32,880 nt of DNA from Apostichopus leukothele (GCA_010014835.2 JAAAKB020000010.1:531891-564770); one strand, 5' to 3'; counted from the first letter of the stretch, positions 19,775 to 32,095 are shown. The notes: generated by a model from the letters alone, not told the origin. Numbers and translations are program-made.

Positions 19775-19874
19775 NNNNNNNNNNNNNNNNNNNNNNNNNN
19801 NNNNNNNNNNNNNNNNNNNNNNNNNNNNNNNNNNNNNNNNNNNNNNNNNNNNNNNNNNNNNNNNNNNNNNNNNN
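19775..19874. other. Assembly gap of 100 N
   Basis: Exactly 100 N, the usual placeholder for a gap of unknown length. Missing sequence here could include upstream LIM exons. Confidence 0.98.
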
Positions 19875-20674
19875 GGGTGGAGAAGGACCACGAGGAGGGG
19901 ACATCTAGGTTTCATTATAGAAGGTTACAAATAGGATCAAATTGAAAACATTCTAAAGCGAGTAAATAGGTTCAATGTCTAACATTAGTAGGCCTGTATA
20001 TGTCTTGGTTCGTTTGCTCGTTTGCTTGTTTGCTCGTTTGCTTATTTTGTTGGTTTAAATATAAAAACATGTTTTTTACTTCTATATCCAATGTAGGGTG
20101 ATCTAAATATGGTTAGGATGTTTGTTCATGAATTTCTGCTTAAGTTATTCTCTACCAACAAGACTCTCAATAATATCTAATTAACACTTACCATAAGCTG
20201 AGAGTTAATTTTAAAAACAAATTCATCCCGATTCGTACATGAAACACACCGAGTAAAACTTAGTGGTGAGAAAAAATGTATGTAGGGCATGATGAACTGC
20301 ACATCAGTTCCGTATGTGACCCGAATTGACACCCCCCATATGGCCGGGGGCGCGACCACGCATACTTCTCAGACGGCGGGGGGGGGGGGTAAAATCAAGG
20401 CGGCTCCGCCCCTCCCCCACAGGCAGACAGAATATTAAAAATAAAGTCGTAGTGTGCAGTACATCAACATACAACATTAACACAGTTGTTTCAAAAGTTC
20501 CAAACTATAGCACCATCTTGCATCTGCATCTTGCATCTTTGGTCCTTTTAGTACCAAAAGTTCTAAAGTAGGCTCTCCCTTGTACGACATTACCTCCCCC
20601 CCCCCCCCTGCACCAGTGCAAAATGGTGGTTTCACCCCTGCATGTGGCTCTTTGAGCTATACTGTATACTCAGG

Positions 20675-21690
20675 GCCGCGGATTAACTAACGGTAGGCTC
20701 ATAAGGCTACAGCCTTAAGCCCTCACTTGTTTTAGGACCGCAATATTCAGATTCGTATGGCACATGGGATGGAGAGTGTTTCCACGTATGTTGAAATTTC
20801 GGCCCCTTTGTTGCATTTCTGAGTGTGCAAAAAAGACGGTTTAAAACATACTTTATAGATAGACAGATAGCGTACCTATATATTAGTACAGTTAATGCAT
20901 CCAACCATACGATTTTCTGAGTGATTTGTGTTCATTTTGACCAATTTATCATGTTTTGACAATCATATCGTAGGCTACTATAAGTTAGGTTGTTAACGGA
21001 CAAAGTGATACCAAAAATTGGTTGGTTGCATCATACGCCACGTGACTATAGAGTCGGTAAAATTTTCTAACAACTTTTTACAGTGCATTCGATGACTCTT
21101 CTATGTTAAAACCGAATGAGATCATTTTTTGTGCTCTATATGGCCCCAAGTGGTTAGCCCATAAGCGGTCCAGGTAAATTGGGTGAAAAACACATCCCGG
21201 GTTTGTTTTAAAGGTAGTCAGTATAGGCCCCAAATTATGGCACGCTATAATTGCTAGAAGTTTTTTAAAAAGTACATTCCTGGAGGTTTTCACTCCGTCC
21301 AATTTGTTCTCAGACATTTTTAAGGAACACACGAGATGACTGAATGTCCCAGTGATGAAAATTTCCTCGAAGGTTGTAATAAAAACAGTTTAAGAATTTT
21401 GACCGAAGGTGACCATTTTTGAATATCTAACATATTTGGGGCCAATACATCATACCTTTAAGGTCCTGTATACCTACAGTACTTGAAATATATGTGACCT
21501 ACTTAGTAATAATTGTAATCACTTATATTTACTGATTCCACTGAGGCACAGGAGGCCCTGGGCTATATTACTGGGGGCCGGAGTACAATCTTATTGGCTG
21601 TACGTACGTCGTGCTTTGAAAATGTCTATTGTTCTGGTCACAAACTTAAGGACCGAGGCCCTAGGCGTTCTAGGCTCCGCCATTCATTGT
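20675..21690. mobile_element. Possible non-autonomous hAT-like element
   Basis: The left part CAGGGCCGCGGATTAACTAA continues ggtaggctcataaggctacagcc, typical of many invertebrate hAT-type ends. The right part (gaggccctaggcgttctaggctccgcca near 21653-21680) is a rough inverted counterpart. No transposase is visible, and ends and target-site duplication are uncertain. Confidence 0.35.
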
Positions 21691-22171
21691 TATACAACGT
21701 AGACCCGAACCTGAAGAATCTCTGGCCCAACTAAAATATACTTGAGGATGGTTCAGCATGCGACGACCCTTCCCGGGCCCATAGGTAGGGGTAGCAATGA
21801 AAAACTAAAAGCTTAGCCTCCTTAAAGTTAAACCGCGCGGCATTTTTACATTTTCTATTACTGGATTCGGGTCACTATACCGATTCATTTGAATGGCTCC
21901 ATTTTGCCCAACTTTTTAACGGCTTTTAAAATTACAGAGGATCTTATTTGGCCTACGTTAAAACCGGCTCCTTTAACGGTGATCATTCCCATTCGTGAGT
22001 GTTCAATGACTGGGGAAGAGGGAGGGGACAGACCCATCAAGTCAGATATATTCTGACTTGGATATCATACAACCACTCAAAATTTAAGGAGGGCACCAAG
22101 AATTAACAAGGAGCTGTAAATGGTGAAGGTTTGTAGGCCTACTATTACACCTGATATGGTAGTTGAGATTA

Positions 22172-22240
22172 TTGGGGGAGGGGGAGGAGTGAGGTATTTT
22201 GTACACACACCCCCTCCCCTCGCCTCCCTCCCCCCCCCCG
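22172..22240. repeat. G-rich and C-rich blocks facing each other
   Basis: A block ttgggggagggggaggagtg is followed about 20 bp later by ccccctcccctcgcctccctc and a poly-C run. The two can pair as a hairpin, and the G block could form a quadruplex. Confidence 0.6.
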
Positions 22241-23066
22241 TGCACTTGTCTGGCTATGGGCCTGGAGGGAAAGACCAAAGTCCACTGAAGTTTTCAAGTA
22301 ATTTTTTTCTAGCGCAATCCAATCCTTTTTTTGCTTTATTTTGAGAAGGGAAAAATATCTAGGTAACCTATAACCGACATGAAAGCATAGCAGGTTGTCT
22401 CTGTCAACAAAGTGCCAATCAATAATTGGGATAAAATTTCATTGTTCACCAAACTGAAACCAGAGTGACCACCAAAACAAAACATTTCTACTACAGATCC
22501 GGAAACAAAGAGCGTAAAACACAGTTTCCTACGTTAATCTCGCGGGGAAATCCCCAAGTACTTCAAACAACCGTTCCCCACCAATATATCATAAATTCAT
22601 CATTATCACCGACCCTCACCATGTGAAAATCAGTTCATTAATAAAAAACAAATTCCGCGCCAGGCGGAACAATACTTTTTTCTACATTATTACTCTTGAT
22701 TCTTGCCCAGCGCTTTTCTCTCTCTCTGCCCCACGGCTCTCTATTTAGTATGTGCCTCGCATTAAAATGAGCCGCTATGAAATGCATGCACGTAGGCTAC
22801 TAACAAGCGCCACACAAATCACACTTACTGCCTAGGCGACAGTGCTTTTCGACTAAAGGATTTCATTGGATTTTTTTCTTTCCTTCCCTAACACACTCTA
22901 GCTGCAATTGCCTCTCTGTGTGTGAGTGTGTACAGCGAATGTACATTATAAATTTGCAAAGCCATAGAAGAAAACAACCTTCCTGGCCTTACAGATTATT
23001 CATCTGTGAAACGTGCCTCACAGCGGCTCGAGTGCAAACAAAGGCCAGATAGAAATGCGGCCTTGC

Positions 23067-23074
23067 TGACGTCA
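23067..23074. promoter_or_regulatory. Full CRE palindrome (TGACGTCA)
   Basis: Exact CREB/ATF consensus TGACGTCA, 770 bp before the ARID1 start codon. An 8-bp match can arise by chance, but full CREs tend to cluster in promoters. Confidence 0.45.
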
Positions 23075-23681
23075 GACTTCAATTACTCTGTGGAAATGAA
23101 AAAATTGAGGGCAGTATCGTTACTCCCTAACGTGACAAAATTATATTTCTTATGATTTTGATCTGCGCTAAATATGATAACACCTTGAATGTTGTCAAAA
23201 CTTTCCCACTTAAACTCCTGATCGTTTTCTATGTGAAAAAATAGAAGGAATGGGTAGTAAAAGTCTTAATTTTGCCTTAATGTTAGCGCGGTAAATGTGT
23301 ATGTATGGTTGATAGAACAGCTAATCGAAAGCAGGATGAAAAGAATGCCTGGGACACTCCACCGCCATGGCATGTAATGTCCTACCGAGGCAGGAGGAAT
23401 TAGTTCTCAAATAATCAGAGAATAGACTGTTCCTGTCAGTCCATTATCACCCGCGTGACTTGAGCAAGTTTTGAAACTTTTTAATTGTGCCATTTTGGGG
23501 AAGAAAAGAAGTATATGTAGAGGAATATTTTTAGTAGATTCTTAGAGCGTATTAATTTCTGTCTGAGCGAAAATACCTCGTTGAAAATGCCAGATAGTAT
23601 GTAATGTACGTTTCATGCATATACGCCATAAGCCGAGCATAATGGCCTGTACTTCCCGATGGCTCTGTCTTTAGTTTCACA

Positions 23682-23724
23682 GTGTTATTTTCTAAATAAC
23701 ACTTTTACACACGTGTGTCATTGG
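23682..23724. promoter_or_regulatory. Promoter-proximal palindromes and inverted CCAAT box of ARID1
   Basis: GTGTTATTT-tct-AAATAACAC is a perfect 9-bp inverted repeat (23682-23702). It is followed by ACACACGTGTGT (23707-23718), a perfect 12-bp palindrome containing the E-box CACGTG, and then ATTGG (23720-23724), an inverted CCAAT box. All lie 113-155 bp before the ATG. They may be promoter or 5' UTR elements; the transcription start is not known. Confidence 0.45.
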
Positions 23725-23836
23725 AAACAACGTTAAGTTTGGAAAGTACTTGTCCAACCTGGAGTACCGTCGAAGAGAGTGAAATTTCTTCGCGAGAAGA
23801 GATTGGAGGAATTTTTTGGACCTGGTCTTTCGAGCA

Positions 23837-24748
23837 ATGGCAACAACTGAAGTGGGAAATGTTGATAATGATAACACATCCCGTCCTACTCCAAGTTCAG
23901 GTTCTAATGGACTCGACGTGCTACCAAATAACCCATCGTTTACAGGAAGTGGACCCAACGTAAATAATTTCAAAAGAGAGAAGGAGTTTCCTTACAATGG
24001 AAGTGCCGAAAATATGAATAATAGTATGGATCCAACTGGAAACTCGTCAGCAACAAAGCATAGGCCTAACGTTAGACCTAGCAATGTGCTCAATTCAACT
24101 TCACCTAACAACGGCCCAGTGCCTGGTGGAACAATGAATCCTCAACCAACCGGTCCTCCCGCGCCGAATGTAGACCCATTTTCGGACGGAGTAAATCTTC
24201 CTCCGGATGCTATAATGAACAAAGGAGGAATGGGGTATGGTATGGGGCCAGGAGCAGGGGGAGATGCTTTTGGTAATGTAGGTGGGTATAACTATAGTCG
24301 TAATCCGAACTTCACCGGCATGTCTAATCAATTGCCTCCTGGTAATGAAATGTATCAAGGACCAGGAGCACCATCAAATCCAATGCCAAACAGTTCCTAT
24401 AGTCAATATGATCCAATGAATTCTGTTCGAAACTTTAGTACGTCGACGCCGGTGTCGAGGGGGTACGTGCCGCAGTATGGACCGAGTAGTATGCCGCAGC
24501 CACGTGCCTCCACCAGTCAGAGGGCTCCTGGAACTGAAAGAATATCTAGCTCAGCACCGACGCTTTCACAACTTCTTCAAGGACAGAAGCCTCCATATTT
24601 CCCAAATAACTTTTCGCAACAAAATGATGTCTCTGGAAGAGGGGGCCCAGATGCGAGCAGCTTGCCGAATCAATATTGGGGTGGACCCTCCAGGAGCAAT
24701 CCCTCAATGGTGAACCAGATGCCAGTTAGTTATCCTAACAGAAGTCAG
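23837..24748 (+). CDS. ARID1: ARID1/Osa (BAF250) SWI/SNF subunit, first coding exon
   Basis: 304 codons, ATG at 23837 with G at -3 and G at +4 (CGAGCAATGGCA), ending in phase 0 at CAG|gtaagg. An upstream TTG-started extension is not needed. The protein part is low-complexity, rich in Pro, Asn, Ser, Gly, Met and Gln, as in ARID1 N-termini. The diagnostic motif is SSAPTLSQLLQ at residues 238-248 (ARID1A has SSAPTLNQLL), followed by LPNQYWGG near 276-283 where ARID1A has MASQCWGA. In vertebrates too, the first coding exon is very large and ends soon after this motif. ARID1 is the DNA-binding, signature subunit of the BAF chromatin-remodelling complex in the nucleus. ARID and C-terminal domains would be in later exons outside the window. 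Invertebrates typically have one gene for ARID1A/B. Confidence 0.85.
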
Positions 24749-24997
24749 GTAAGGTTTATTAAGTTAAGACTAAGAGCTCAATTTTCATTATCGCTTGTTC
24801 ACTCCTGTTGGGAATGCTTATTGAATGCTATGCTAGGTACTCTTACTAACACCTATCCCCTATGCCTAGTCATGTTCAAACGCGGATTGTTAACTATTCT
24901 TCCTTTTCCATAATGCTAGGCTATCTCGTACATTTCATTTGCTTAATATTCGGTCTTCATTCAGCAGCAAGTTTTCTTGTGACAATCTTGTGTCGTT

Positions 24998-25291
24998 ATG
25001 TGCACAAGCAGTTCTCTCCAAGAGCTACGTAGTGCTACTGTTGTAGTGGTATGGCTTGTTGATGTATTCAGTACAGGGTTAGTTGAACCATCTGGCCATT
25101 CAGGTGCATCTTCAGCATGTCGTTTCTATAGTGACTTGTGCCCAGCATGTTGTCGAAATTTCTCTCCAATGTTTCATGTTTCTGCATTGACACGACGAAG
25201 GTGGTGCATTGTCCATCTTCCTACCAAGCTCTTTCGTCAAACACTACGCATTGAAGACAAATGTAACCACTTAAACGTTATTGGAAAATAA
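24998..25291 (+). other. Intronic open frame of 97 codons, unrecognised
   Basis: ATG at 24998, stop TAA at 25289-25291, with AATAAA overlapping the stop. It is moderately Cys-rich (e.g. FYSDLCPACCRNFSPMF) and matches no family I know. It could be a transposon remnant or chance. Confidence 0.15.
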
Positions 25292-26120
25292 AGCATACAT
25301 ATATTTGTGTTACCGGTTTCCGTGTCGTCATTATTCTGTTACAATTTTATCATTCTATCATTTTATCCCCACCCATCCCCACCCCCTTCCCCCTACAACA
25401 CACACACAAGCACCCTCATCCCACATACAGATTGGTTAGTTGTGGTTGAGAGTGAAAACTTTGCAGTATTTCAAAACAATGTAGCTAACTTTTTTGAACT
25501 TAATCGGATTGAACTAATGAGAAGAGGGTTTTTCAGTTTCAAGTTTATTTACTTTACAATCCTACTCGCATTGTTTACAAAAACAATTAACTAGGATGTA
25601 GATCGAGTACTTGCATTTGTTATGTTGAGCTACAAAGGTTGGTGGTCTCCTTCTTTCATTCTCGATGACCAGGGTTTCGGTGGAAACGCTTACCAAGATT
25701 TTGCTCTAGGACTGTTTTCCCAAAAGATTGCTGTTCTTAATCTTCCAATTACGACCTCTCTTTGATCTACTCATTGCAAAAGTTATGGTCAGAGAAATAT
25801 TTTCCGAGTTTATGAGTTTATGTTGTCTAAACACTTCCAAGATAAAAACCGAACTGTTACAGTATAAATTTTCCATAAACTTGTGCGTTTGTGATTAAAA
25901 TATCTGCACTGTTCCTTTGCCTTGGAAAGCAAAAGCAGCGGGTAACTTTTCTCGCAAATTAATTTCTAAAAATATGTGTCCAGATGGCAGAGGCCCAGTG
26001 GCCAACGGAGAATGTGTTTTTCGTAATGTTAAGGTGTTTGTCTGTGAAACATTTGTACATAAAGGAATCTAAATGTCTTTCAACATCAAAATAAAACAAA
26101 AACTGTCGGCAAACTGCTTA

Positions 26121-26170
26121 TCCACTAAAGAGCCTGTGTAACAGCTTTCCACTAAAGAGCCTGTGTAAGA
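26121..26170. repeat. 27-bp tandem duplication
   Basis: The run ccactaaagagcctgtgtaa occurs twice, 27 bp apart, nearly exactly. Confidence 0.9.
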
Positions 26171-26303
26171 GAACGTGTAAAAGTAAGTGGGTTTGACGTT
26201 ATAAATTTGAAAATAAAAACTCTCTAAATATACACAGTCTTAATTTATAAGAACTTCCATAGTCTGGCAAGTAAACGTTGATCTATAGATAGAATCCTGC
26301 AGA

Positions 26304-26371
26304 ACACAAACCCCGACCATCATCTTAAGCTTACATGATAGAGATCGTTGTGAGGAACAACTCCCTCAAAG
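26304..26371. repeat. Dispersed repeat fragment, copy 2
   Basis: Related to 10116-10190 in the same orientation, with matching blocks acacaaaccc, atgatagagatc-like and aactccct. Class unknown. Confidence 0.55.
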
Positions 26372-27767
26372 AGCTAAGTTATATCTTATTCTGTTGGGAG
26401 ATATCATAGTCTAAAATGAGTCGTGCCAGGAGCTGTCATTTTGTAAATCTGTGATGTCATAGTGCTGCCGCTATGATCTGAAACCTTTTTACTTTCTCTT
26501 CGTTTGCTCCTTTCATATTTTCCAATGTTTAATGTTAACAGTGTTGACACTAAAAAACCCTTGTCATCATTAGGTCATGTTAAAGAGCTTCAATATTTAA
26601 CATTCAGCATTTAAAGCAAATAAACGAAAGAAAAAGGTAACGAAAATAGCTCTCAGATACCGCTCAATGTCATATTTTAGACTTGATCAAGTCCTCTTCA
26701 GCCTTGTGTAGGGATTAACATTAGATCTGTGATATCTTCAAAGTGGATTAAAGCTTTTTTGAGCTGTTTGAATTTAGTTGTTTATGACATTTATAATGAT
26801 GGTAGGGTTTCCTCTTTCTTAATTCTTCTTTGTTTGTGGTATACGGGTCAAAGGTGAATTACAAGGCTGTGTAATTTTAGTCTGTTCCAGAGCCAGGCAG
26901 GATTAGAATCCCATTATTACCCGAGTTCCGTCCAGTTACTTACTTGTCCCCTTCGCTCAATGCTTTCAAAAAACAATTCTTAATGTCTACCAAAACCAAA
27001 AAGTTAGGCGCTGGACCCTGATGACCCTTCTACTGTGTACTGTACCTCCAGATCACAGCCAAGTTGAAAATGTACATTTAAGTGGACCAAAGGTTAAATG
27101 TGTGTTAGTCAGTGCAGCCTGCAATCCCGCAGGATAAATAAACTATCAAATCGTTTTAAAGGTGGCACGTTTTACTTTGTTGCTATTTCCAAATAGTTCC
27201 ATACATGTGATAATCAAACTATCTAATGTATGAAGCCTATGAAGGCATTACGACAGGGGATTACCCCATGCTTTTTCTTAAGCCAAAATGTGAAGTGGTC
27301 CGTCAACGTCGGCGAACTGCTACCGCGGTTGCTCGATTTGGTTTCTTCAAATTTTTGAAACCACTTAACGGTTGCTACAAACAAGTTTCAATGGTTAACT
27401 GCAAGAATCAGAACCCTAGTAAATGAGATCAGTAACGCAGTATTCATTTCGGTGATCTGTACATCGTAAATTGGGTGTGTTTATCTCAAAAGCGCTTCCT
27501 AGAAACACTAGGTTTGGTTGATGAAAATTGTCAGCTGGAATTTAGAAAAGCAAGTGGGTCACTCACTTTCAGCCTATCTTCCTTAGCCAAGAAGTCAGAA
27601 CCAAAGTTATGGGAGAAAAGTCAGGCATTTCTTTGATTGGGACTAGAGAAAGCATGTAAAACAGCAATTTGCCATATTATTAAACAAAGTCGTGAGTCTG
27701 TTTTGCTCACAATGTGCAGTAGATAACACCACCAACACTGTCCTAACTGGTGGTCAGCTTCAGTGTG

Positions 27768-28608
27768 CAGTAAAACTTCCATTATCCGAACCCATATTAT
27801 CCGAATCCCTGATTTCTTGAAGCCTAGTGTTATTGATTCCAAGTACTGTACAGTACTCATATTATATAAATTATATTATATAAATTTGTTAATCTATGTA
27901 ACGATGAGCTTCACATTCGTTCTTCGATTGCCTTAAATATCGATTAGATCGTCGTCTACTCAATGAACGTCTGATTGCTATTTGCATCAAGATTTTTACC
28001 GCTCTGCAAAAGAGTTGCTATTTTTCGATCACACATTCACAACAATAATCGCTCATTAGGGCTAGCGCTTATGTGCCTAGCATGCAGGCTACGGCCTTTC
28101 ATTACGTGATACTGAATTTGAGCCATTGATGCCTTTTAACTCCCCACAAAGATTTAAACACCAGTTGAAATTCTAGCTGCTTTTCTTGACGAGAACCTCT
28201 AAAGTTGTCAGAGAAATTTCAGTTTGTTATGGGAATCAGTATTAGGCTAGGATAAACCACTGACAATAGTGTTTCCTGTACTATAGTAAGAGGCCTATAC
28301 AGCAGTAATATATAGACTACTGAACATGTGGTCAGAGTGGCGAAAGTACACGGAAAATCCATCTCCCCCCCCCCCCAACCTCCAGAAATGAAACCATTGC
28401 TTTTCATTTTTTTTAATACAACCGTCAAACAATTCATAAACATGAAAAGTAATACATACGATCATTTCGAAGGCATAATAATGCATTATATAGGGGTGGA
28501 GGTGTTATAATGGAAAATTAGTCAATTGATAAAAATTTAATTATCCAAACTTGTCGATTATCCGAACAACCTTCGGTCCCGGCCAGTTCGGATAATCCGG
28601 TCTTGCTG
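27768..28608. mobile_element. Pogo/Tigger-like MITE, copy 2 (841 bp)
   Basis: The left end CAGTAAAACTTCCATTATCC pairs imperfectly with the right end, which on the minus strand reads CAGCAAGACCGGATTATCCG. TA follows the right end, but the left flank is TG. It shares ttccaagtactgtacag, a cgaaggcataat-like segment, ttagtcaattgata and ccttcggtcccggccag with the shorter copy at 7300-7670, and has about 470 bp more internal sequence. No intact transposase frame is seen. Confidence 0.75.
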
Positions 28609-30173
28609 TACTACAGATCTTCGACTTTGATGGAGCAGGAGTAATCATCTGTAGTAGCCTAGCAGGTGTTGCCTACATGTAAGAATCCAACTAAAGGTTG
28701 TTTATTTTCATCAATTGGTGAATTTACCAGAAAAAAACACTTTTAGTTTAGAGGGAACTTGGAATATGGTTATGAAGCAAACAGCTCACTCCAATCAATC
28801 ATTTGTGAGAGGAGAAGATGTTTTCAGTTATCCCTTGGATAGAGAATACCAGTGAGATGAAAATAATCTTAAAATAAATGCTGTTGGGTTGTTCGGCTTA
28901 AAATTAGGGGTTTGTTTAACAACCCTAGGGATTCATTTCTAGGCATTTTGTTGCAAGATAATATTGAATGTATTCCTTAGAAGACCTCTGTTCAAAGTAG
29001 CTCCTTGCTTTTGATCAATAATTTTACCAGATCTGTAGGTTATTACTCAAAATAAGATCCAGGTTTAATATTACTCAAACTTAAGACAATCAAAGACACC
29101 CATGTAGATTTTCGACCGAGCGGAACGTCAACGAAGAAGTGATTAAATAATTTGATTCCATTCATTTTCCAAAGTTTCATCACCCAAAGAATGTTTGTAC
29201 AAATGTTAATGAAATGCTAAACAGAAATTTTCCAAAAATTTCCAAATGTTTGTTTAATCAATTTTAAAATGAGGAATTGACTACTCAAGCTAATGAACAA
29301 CATTGCTATGAGAGTTTTAAACATAGTTAAAAGTAGCAAAAACATCAACAATATTATCAAAAATTATTCAAAATCAATGCCAAGAATCGAGAGGAAGCTA
29401 GAATATGGTAATGAAACAACCTGCCGTTCAAACCAAGATTTGTGAGAAGTGGAGATGGGTCTTAATCAGGCTGATATATTCCTAATTATTATATTAAAAA
29501 ATTCCAATGAGATGAATGATCTTAATACAAAACAAGGCCAAAGAGAAAAAGGGAAAGTTAATAATGGTTATTTTACCAACTTTTCTAAATACATTATTTC
29601 TTGAGATTTTGTTTCATTATCGGGGTGGTTGTGAACGAAAGCAGCAATTCTCATAAAGTTAAATATTGTGTTCCTTCTACCACTTTCATCGCGCGATATT
29701 GGGAAGTAATTAATAAATGCTTTGTGGTTTTAGATGATTAGCTTTGTCTTTGATTGGCCTTGAGTAGAATGTAGGTCACTTAATGACACTAGCTTGATTG
29801 GGTTCCCAGGGAAGCCACACGCTTAATACTGAATTATTCTAGGATACTACAATGTAAAGTGGATGTTTGTCTTTTTATGCCATAGAAGAAGACCATGGAC
29901 AAACTATATTATTATAAGGCTTTGCAATATGTCCCATTTCTTTTCAAAGGTGGCAGTGATTTCCTGGCTTTAGCTGTACAGAGAGAGCTGCATGTGTTGG
30001 AAGTATGCGTATATAGCACAGCAAAACAACAATGGGATGCCATCGTATGTCACTGTAGAACAGCTAGCTACAGTGTGGAACTACTTTTCACATGTTACCA
30101 ATTTTCATAGAAGGAACTTAAAGCTTTTCTTGTTGCAGGGCAAGTTTTTAAGGATTTTTGTCCTGGTGGTCCC

Positions 30174-30210
30174 TCGGACAACCAGATATTAACGTTTTTG
30201 GGTTGTCCGA
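30174..30210. repeat. Perfect 10-bp inverted repeat
   Basis: TCGGACAACC and GGTTGTCCGA pair exactly across a 17-bp loop. Further related strings (tttgtccgaaag, ttttggttgtccaaaa) follow within 250 bp, so this may be part of a decayed element. Confidence 0.75.
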
Positions 30211-32067
30211 ACGGCAAATTTGTTTGTCCGAAAGAATGCGGTAAATTATAGTAACAATGACCACTATGTCCCTGTAGGATGTACACTGTAGAAGAGATGT
30301 GTAGGTTTGGTGAATGGAACACCAGGTTTGATGGTGATAGTAAGTTAGTATTTTACCTATTTGGGGGCTATTCAGTTATACAGTAATTAGAAATTGATAT
30401 AAACAACTGGACCACATTTACAGCTGATTTTGGTTGTCCAAAACCAAAAATTTGTTCATCTTTGACGACCAATAAAAGTTAACATTCCTTGGTGGTTCCT
30501 TGTAGGTAGTTATAGTTAGTAATTGTACAGGCATAAACCTGAAATTTGAGTTTGGTGGCAACTTTGTATCATTTTGACTAAGCCAGGTTGTACAAAAATA
30601 TGATGCGTAATGAATCCCTCAATCTACTGTAAGCGAGCTGTCTGGTGTACAAACTGGGTGGCCGGGGGTAATTAACGAGCTGTTAACCAATTACAGAAAG
30701 TACAGAACATTTGTGTTCACAGCTTTTGTAATATTACCTATAATGGACTAGCAAACTCCACACAAAATGAATGTTAAAGTAGATCCCTCCCAGGTGTTCA
30801 ATAACTGAGGTTCATTAAGTACAGTATGCTACCTTGATGATCAAAGTAACCGATAGTACAACCCACTACCCTCGCCCCCCCCCCCCAAAAAAAGGGGCTA
30901 AAATTGGTTGACAAGAGTGGTTGCCTTCTAATACAGCATATGATCCAGCTAGACGTTTGCATGATTGATGACTGAAATTTAATTCGCAGTGGTTTTCTAT
31001 ATGATCACGATCACGTCGTTGGAGTATGCAAGTTTTGTAATAGTTTCGACATTACGTTAGTTAGCTAAGTAGATTTTACAATTTGTTTATTCTTCGGCTG
31101 CCCTCTTGAAGGTTTTTCCCCAAAAGGGAGAGCATTATTGTGGGGTCTGAGACCTACGTAACTACCCAGTCGCTAGCCTGTGTGGTATCAGATTTGCCTC
31201 GCATTCTCAAATGTGAACAAATTTATGTGATAGTGTTTGTGTACCTTGAAAAGGATAACTTGATCTTTTTCGTACTTCAAGATTTCTCTTTTGTTGGGTG
31301 CTAGAATTTTTTCATTTATGGTGTAGTGAAAGGTCATTGGAATTCGATGGCCGACACACCGGCATACGGTTATCTTACAACAAAGTCCAGCATAAACTCT
31401 GTACCTTTGCAGTTCCTGTAGGTTGAACGGTAGCACTACCTATAGGGCCCATGGGGAGGGGGGTATCCACCCCCACATTTTGAGAAATTTTAATATATGA
31501 TAGAGGGTGCTGAGTTGCAAAAAAATAAAGAGTTTTCATTTTGCAACGTGTGAAGTAATTTATGTACTCTAGTCTCTATTTGTGCCTTCAAAATACTGTG
31601 GAATGAGATTATCATAATACCGTTAAGTTAAAAGTTCGTTATATATTAGTAACAAACCGTGTGTAATTTTATACAAATTGTTACAATTTGCAAAAATTAG
31701 GAAGATAAGTCAAAAGACTTATCGTCAAGACGGTAATTTTTTGGGTTATTTGTTGATCAGCACACGATTTGCTTTCCGGTTGTTATTTTTTCTTGTTTTT
31801 TTCTTGTTGAGGGCACAAGACTCTTTTTTAAGCCCACTCATGATCCACAAGCACATGCACACATTCCATAGTAATAACAACAATGTTGTCCAAACAATCG
31901 TCAGAAAATGGGGAAATTCCCTAATCTTTAGCCATTTCCCACCATCTGCCTGGAGGCCGTAGAATGTGTGCAGCATGAATAGAGGGTTGACGATGATGAT
32001 ACAGCAATGTGTCAATGTGACTTTTGACTACCAGCTTGTTTTGAACAAAGCAAGACCAAGGAGCTTA

Positions 32068-32095
32068 GAGAGATAGAGAGAGAGAGAGAGGGAGA
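32068..32095. repeat. GA microsatellite
   Basis: Imperfect (GA)n run beginning gagagatagagagagagaga. Confidence 0.9.

Larger units (their letters stand above)
18070..23600. other. Gene-poor region between the LIM exons and the ARID1 promoter
   Basis: Holds the 100-N gap, small tandem duplications (ggaccaacgctagttt twice at about 18452-18483; tttgctcgtttgcttg units at about 20011-20040), several poly-G/poly-C runs (near 19135, 20380, 20595 and 22230) and a possible transposon (20675-21690). No LIM exon coding the missing first CxxC was found. Open frames here lack splice support. Confidence 0.6.

Noticed and set aside
20177-20290. Possible upstream LIM exon on the minus strand with CVSC and an ATG|gtaagt donor
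   Set aside because: The missing exon should end with CxxC plus about two residues before LIFSGEY. This segment has 15 residues after its CxxC, and no other LIM residues.
23816-24913. 365-codon frame starting at TTG 23816 and running past 24748 as one continuous ARID1 coding region
   Set aside because: The first ATG (23837) has a strong Kozak context, and the family-like composition stops at the CAG|gtaagg donor at 24748. The remainder is intron read-through.
29895-30110. 71-codon frame in the ARID1 intron as a second ARID1 exon
   Set aside because: Its composition (Leu, Val, Cys-rich) is unlike the Gln/Pro/Gly-rich ARID1 N-terminus, and it shows no similarity to the expected next exon.
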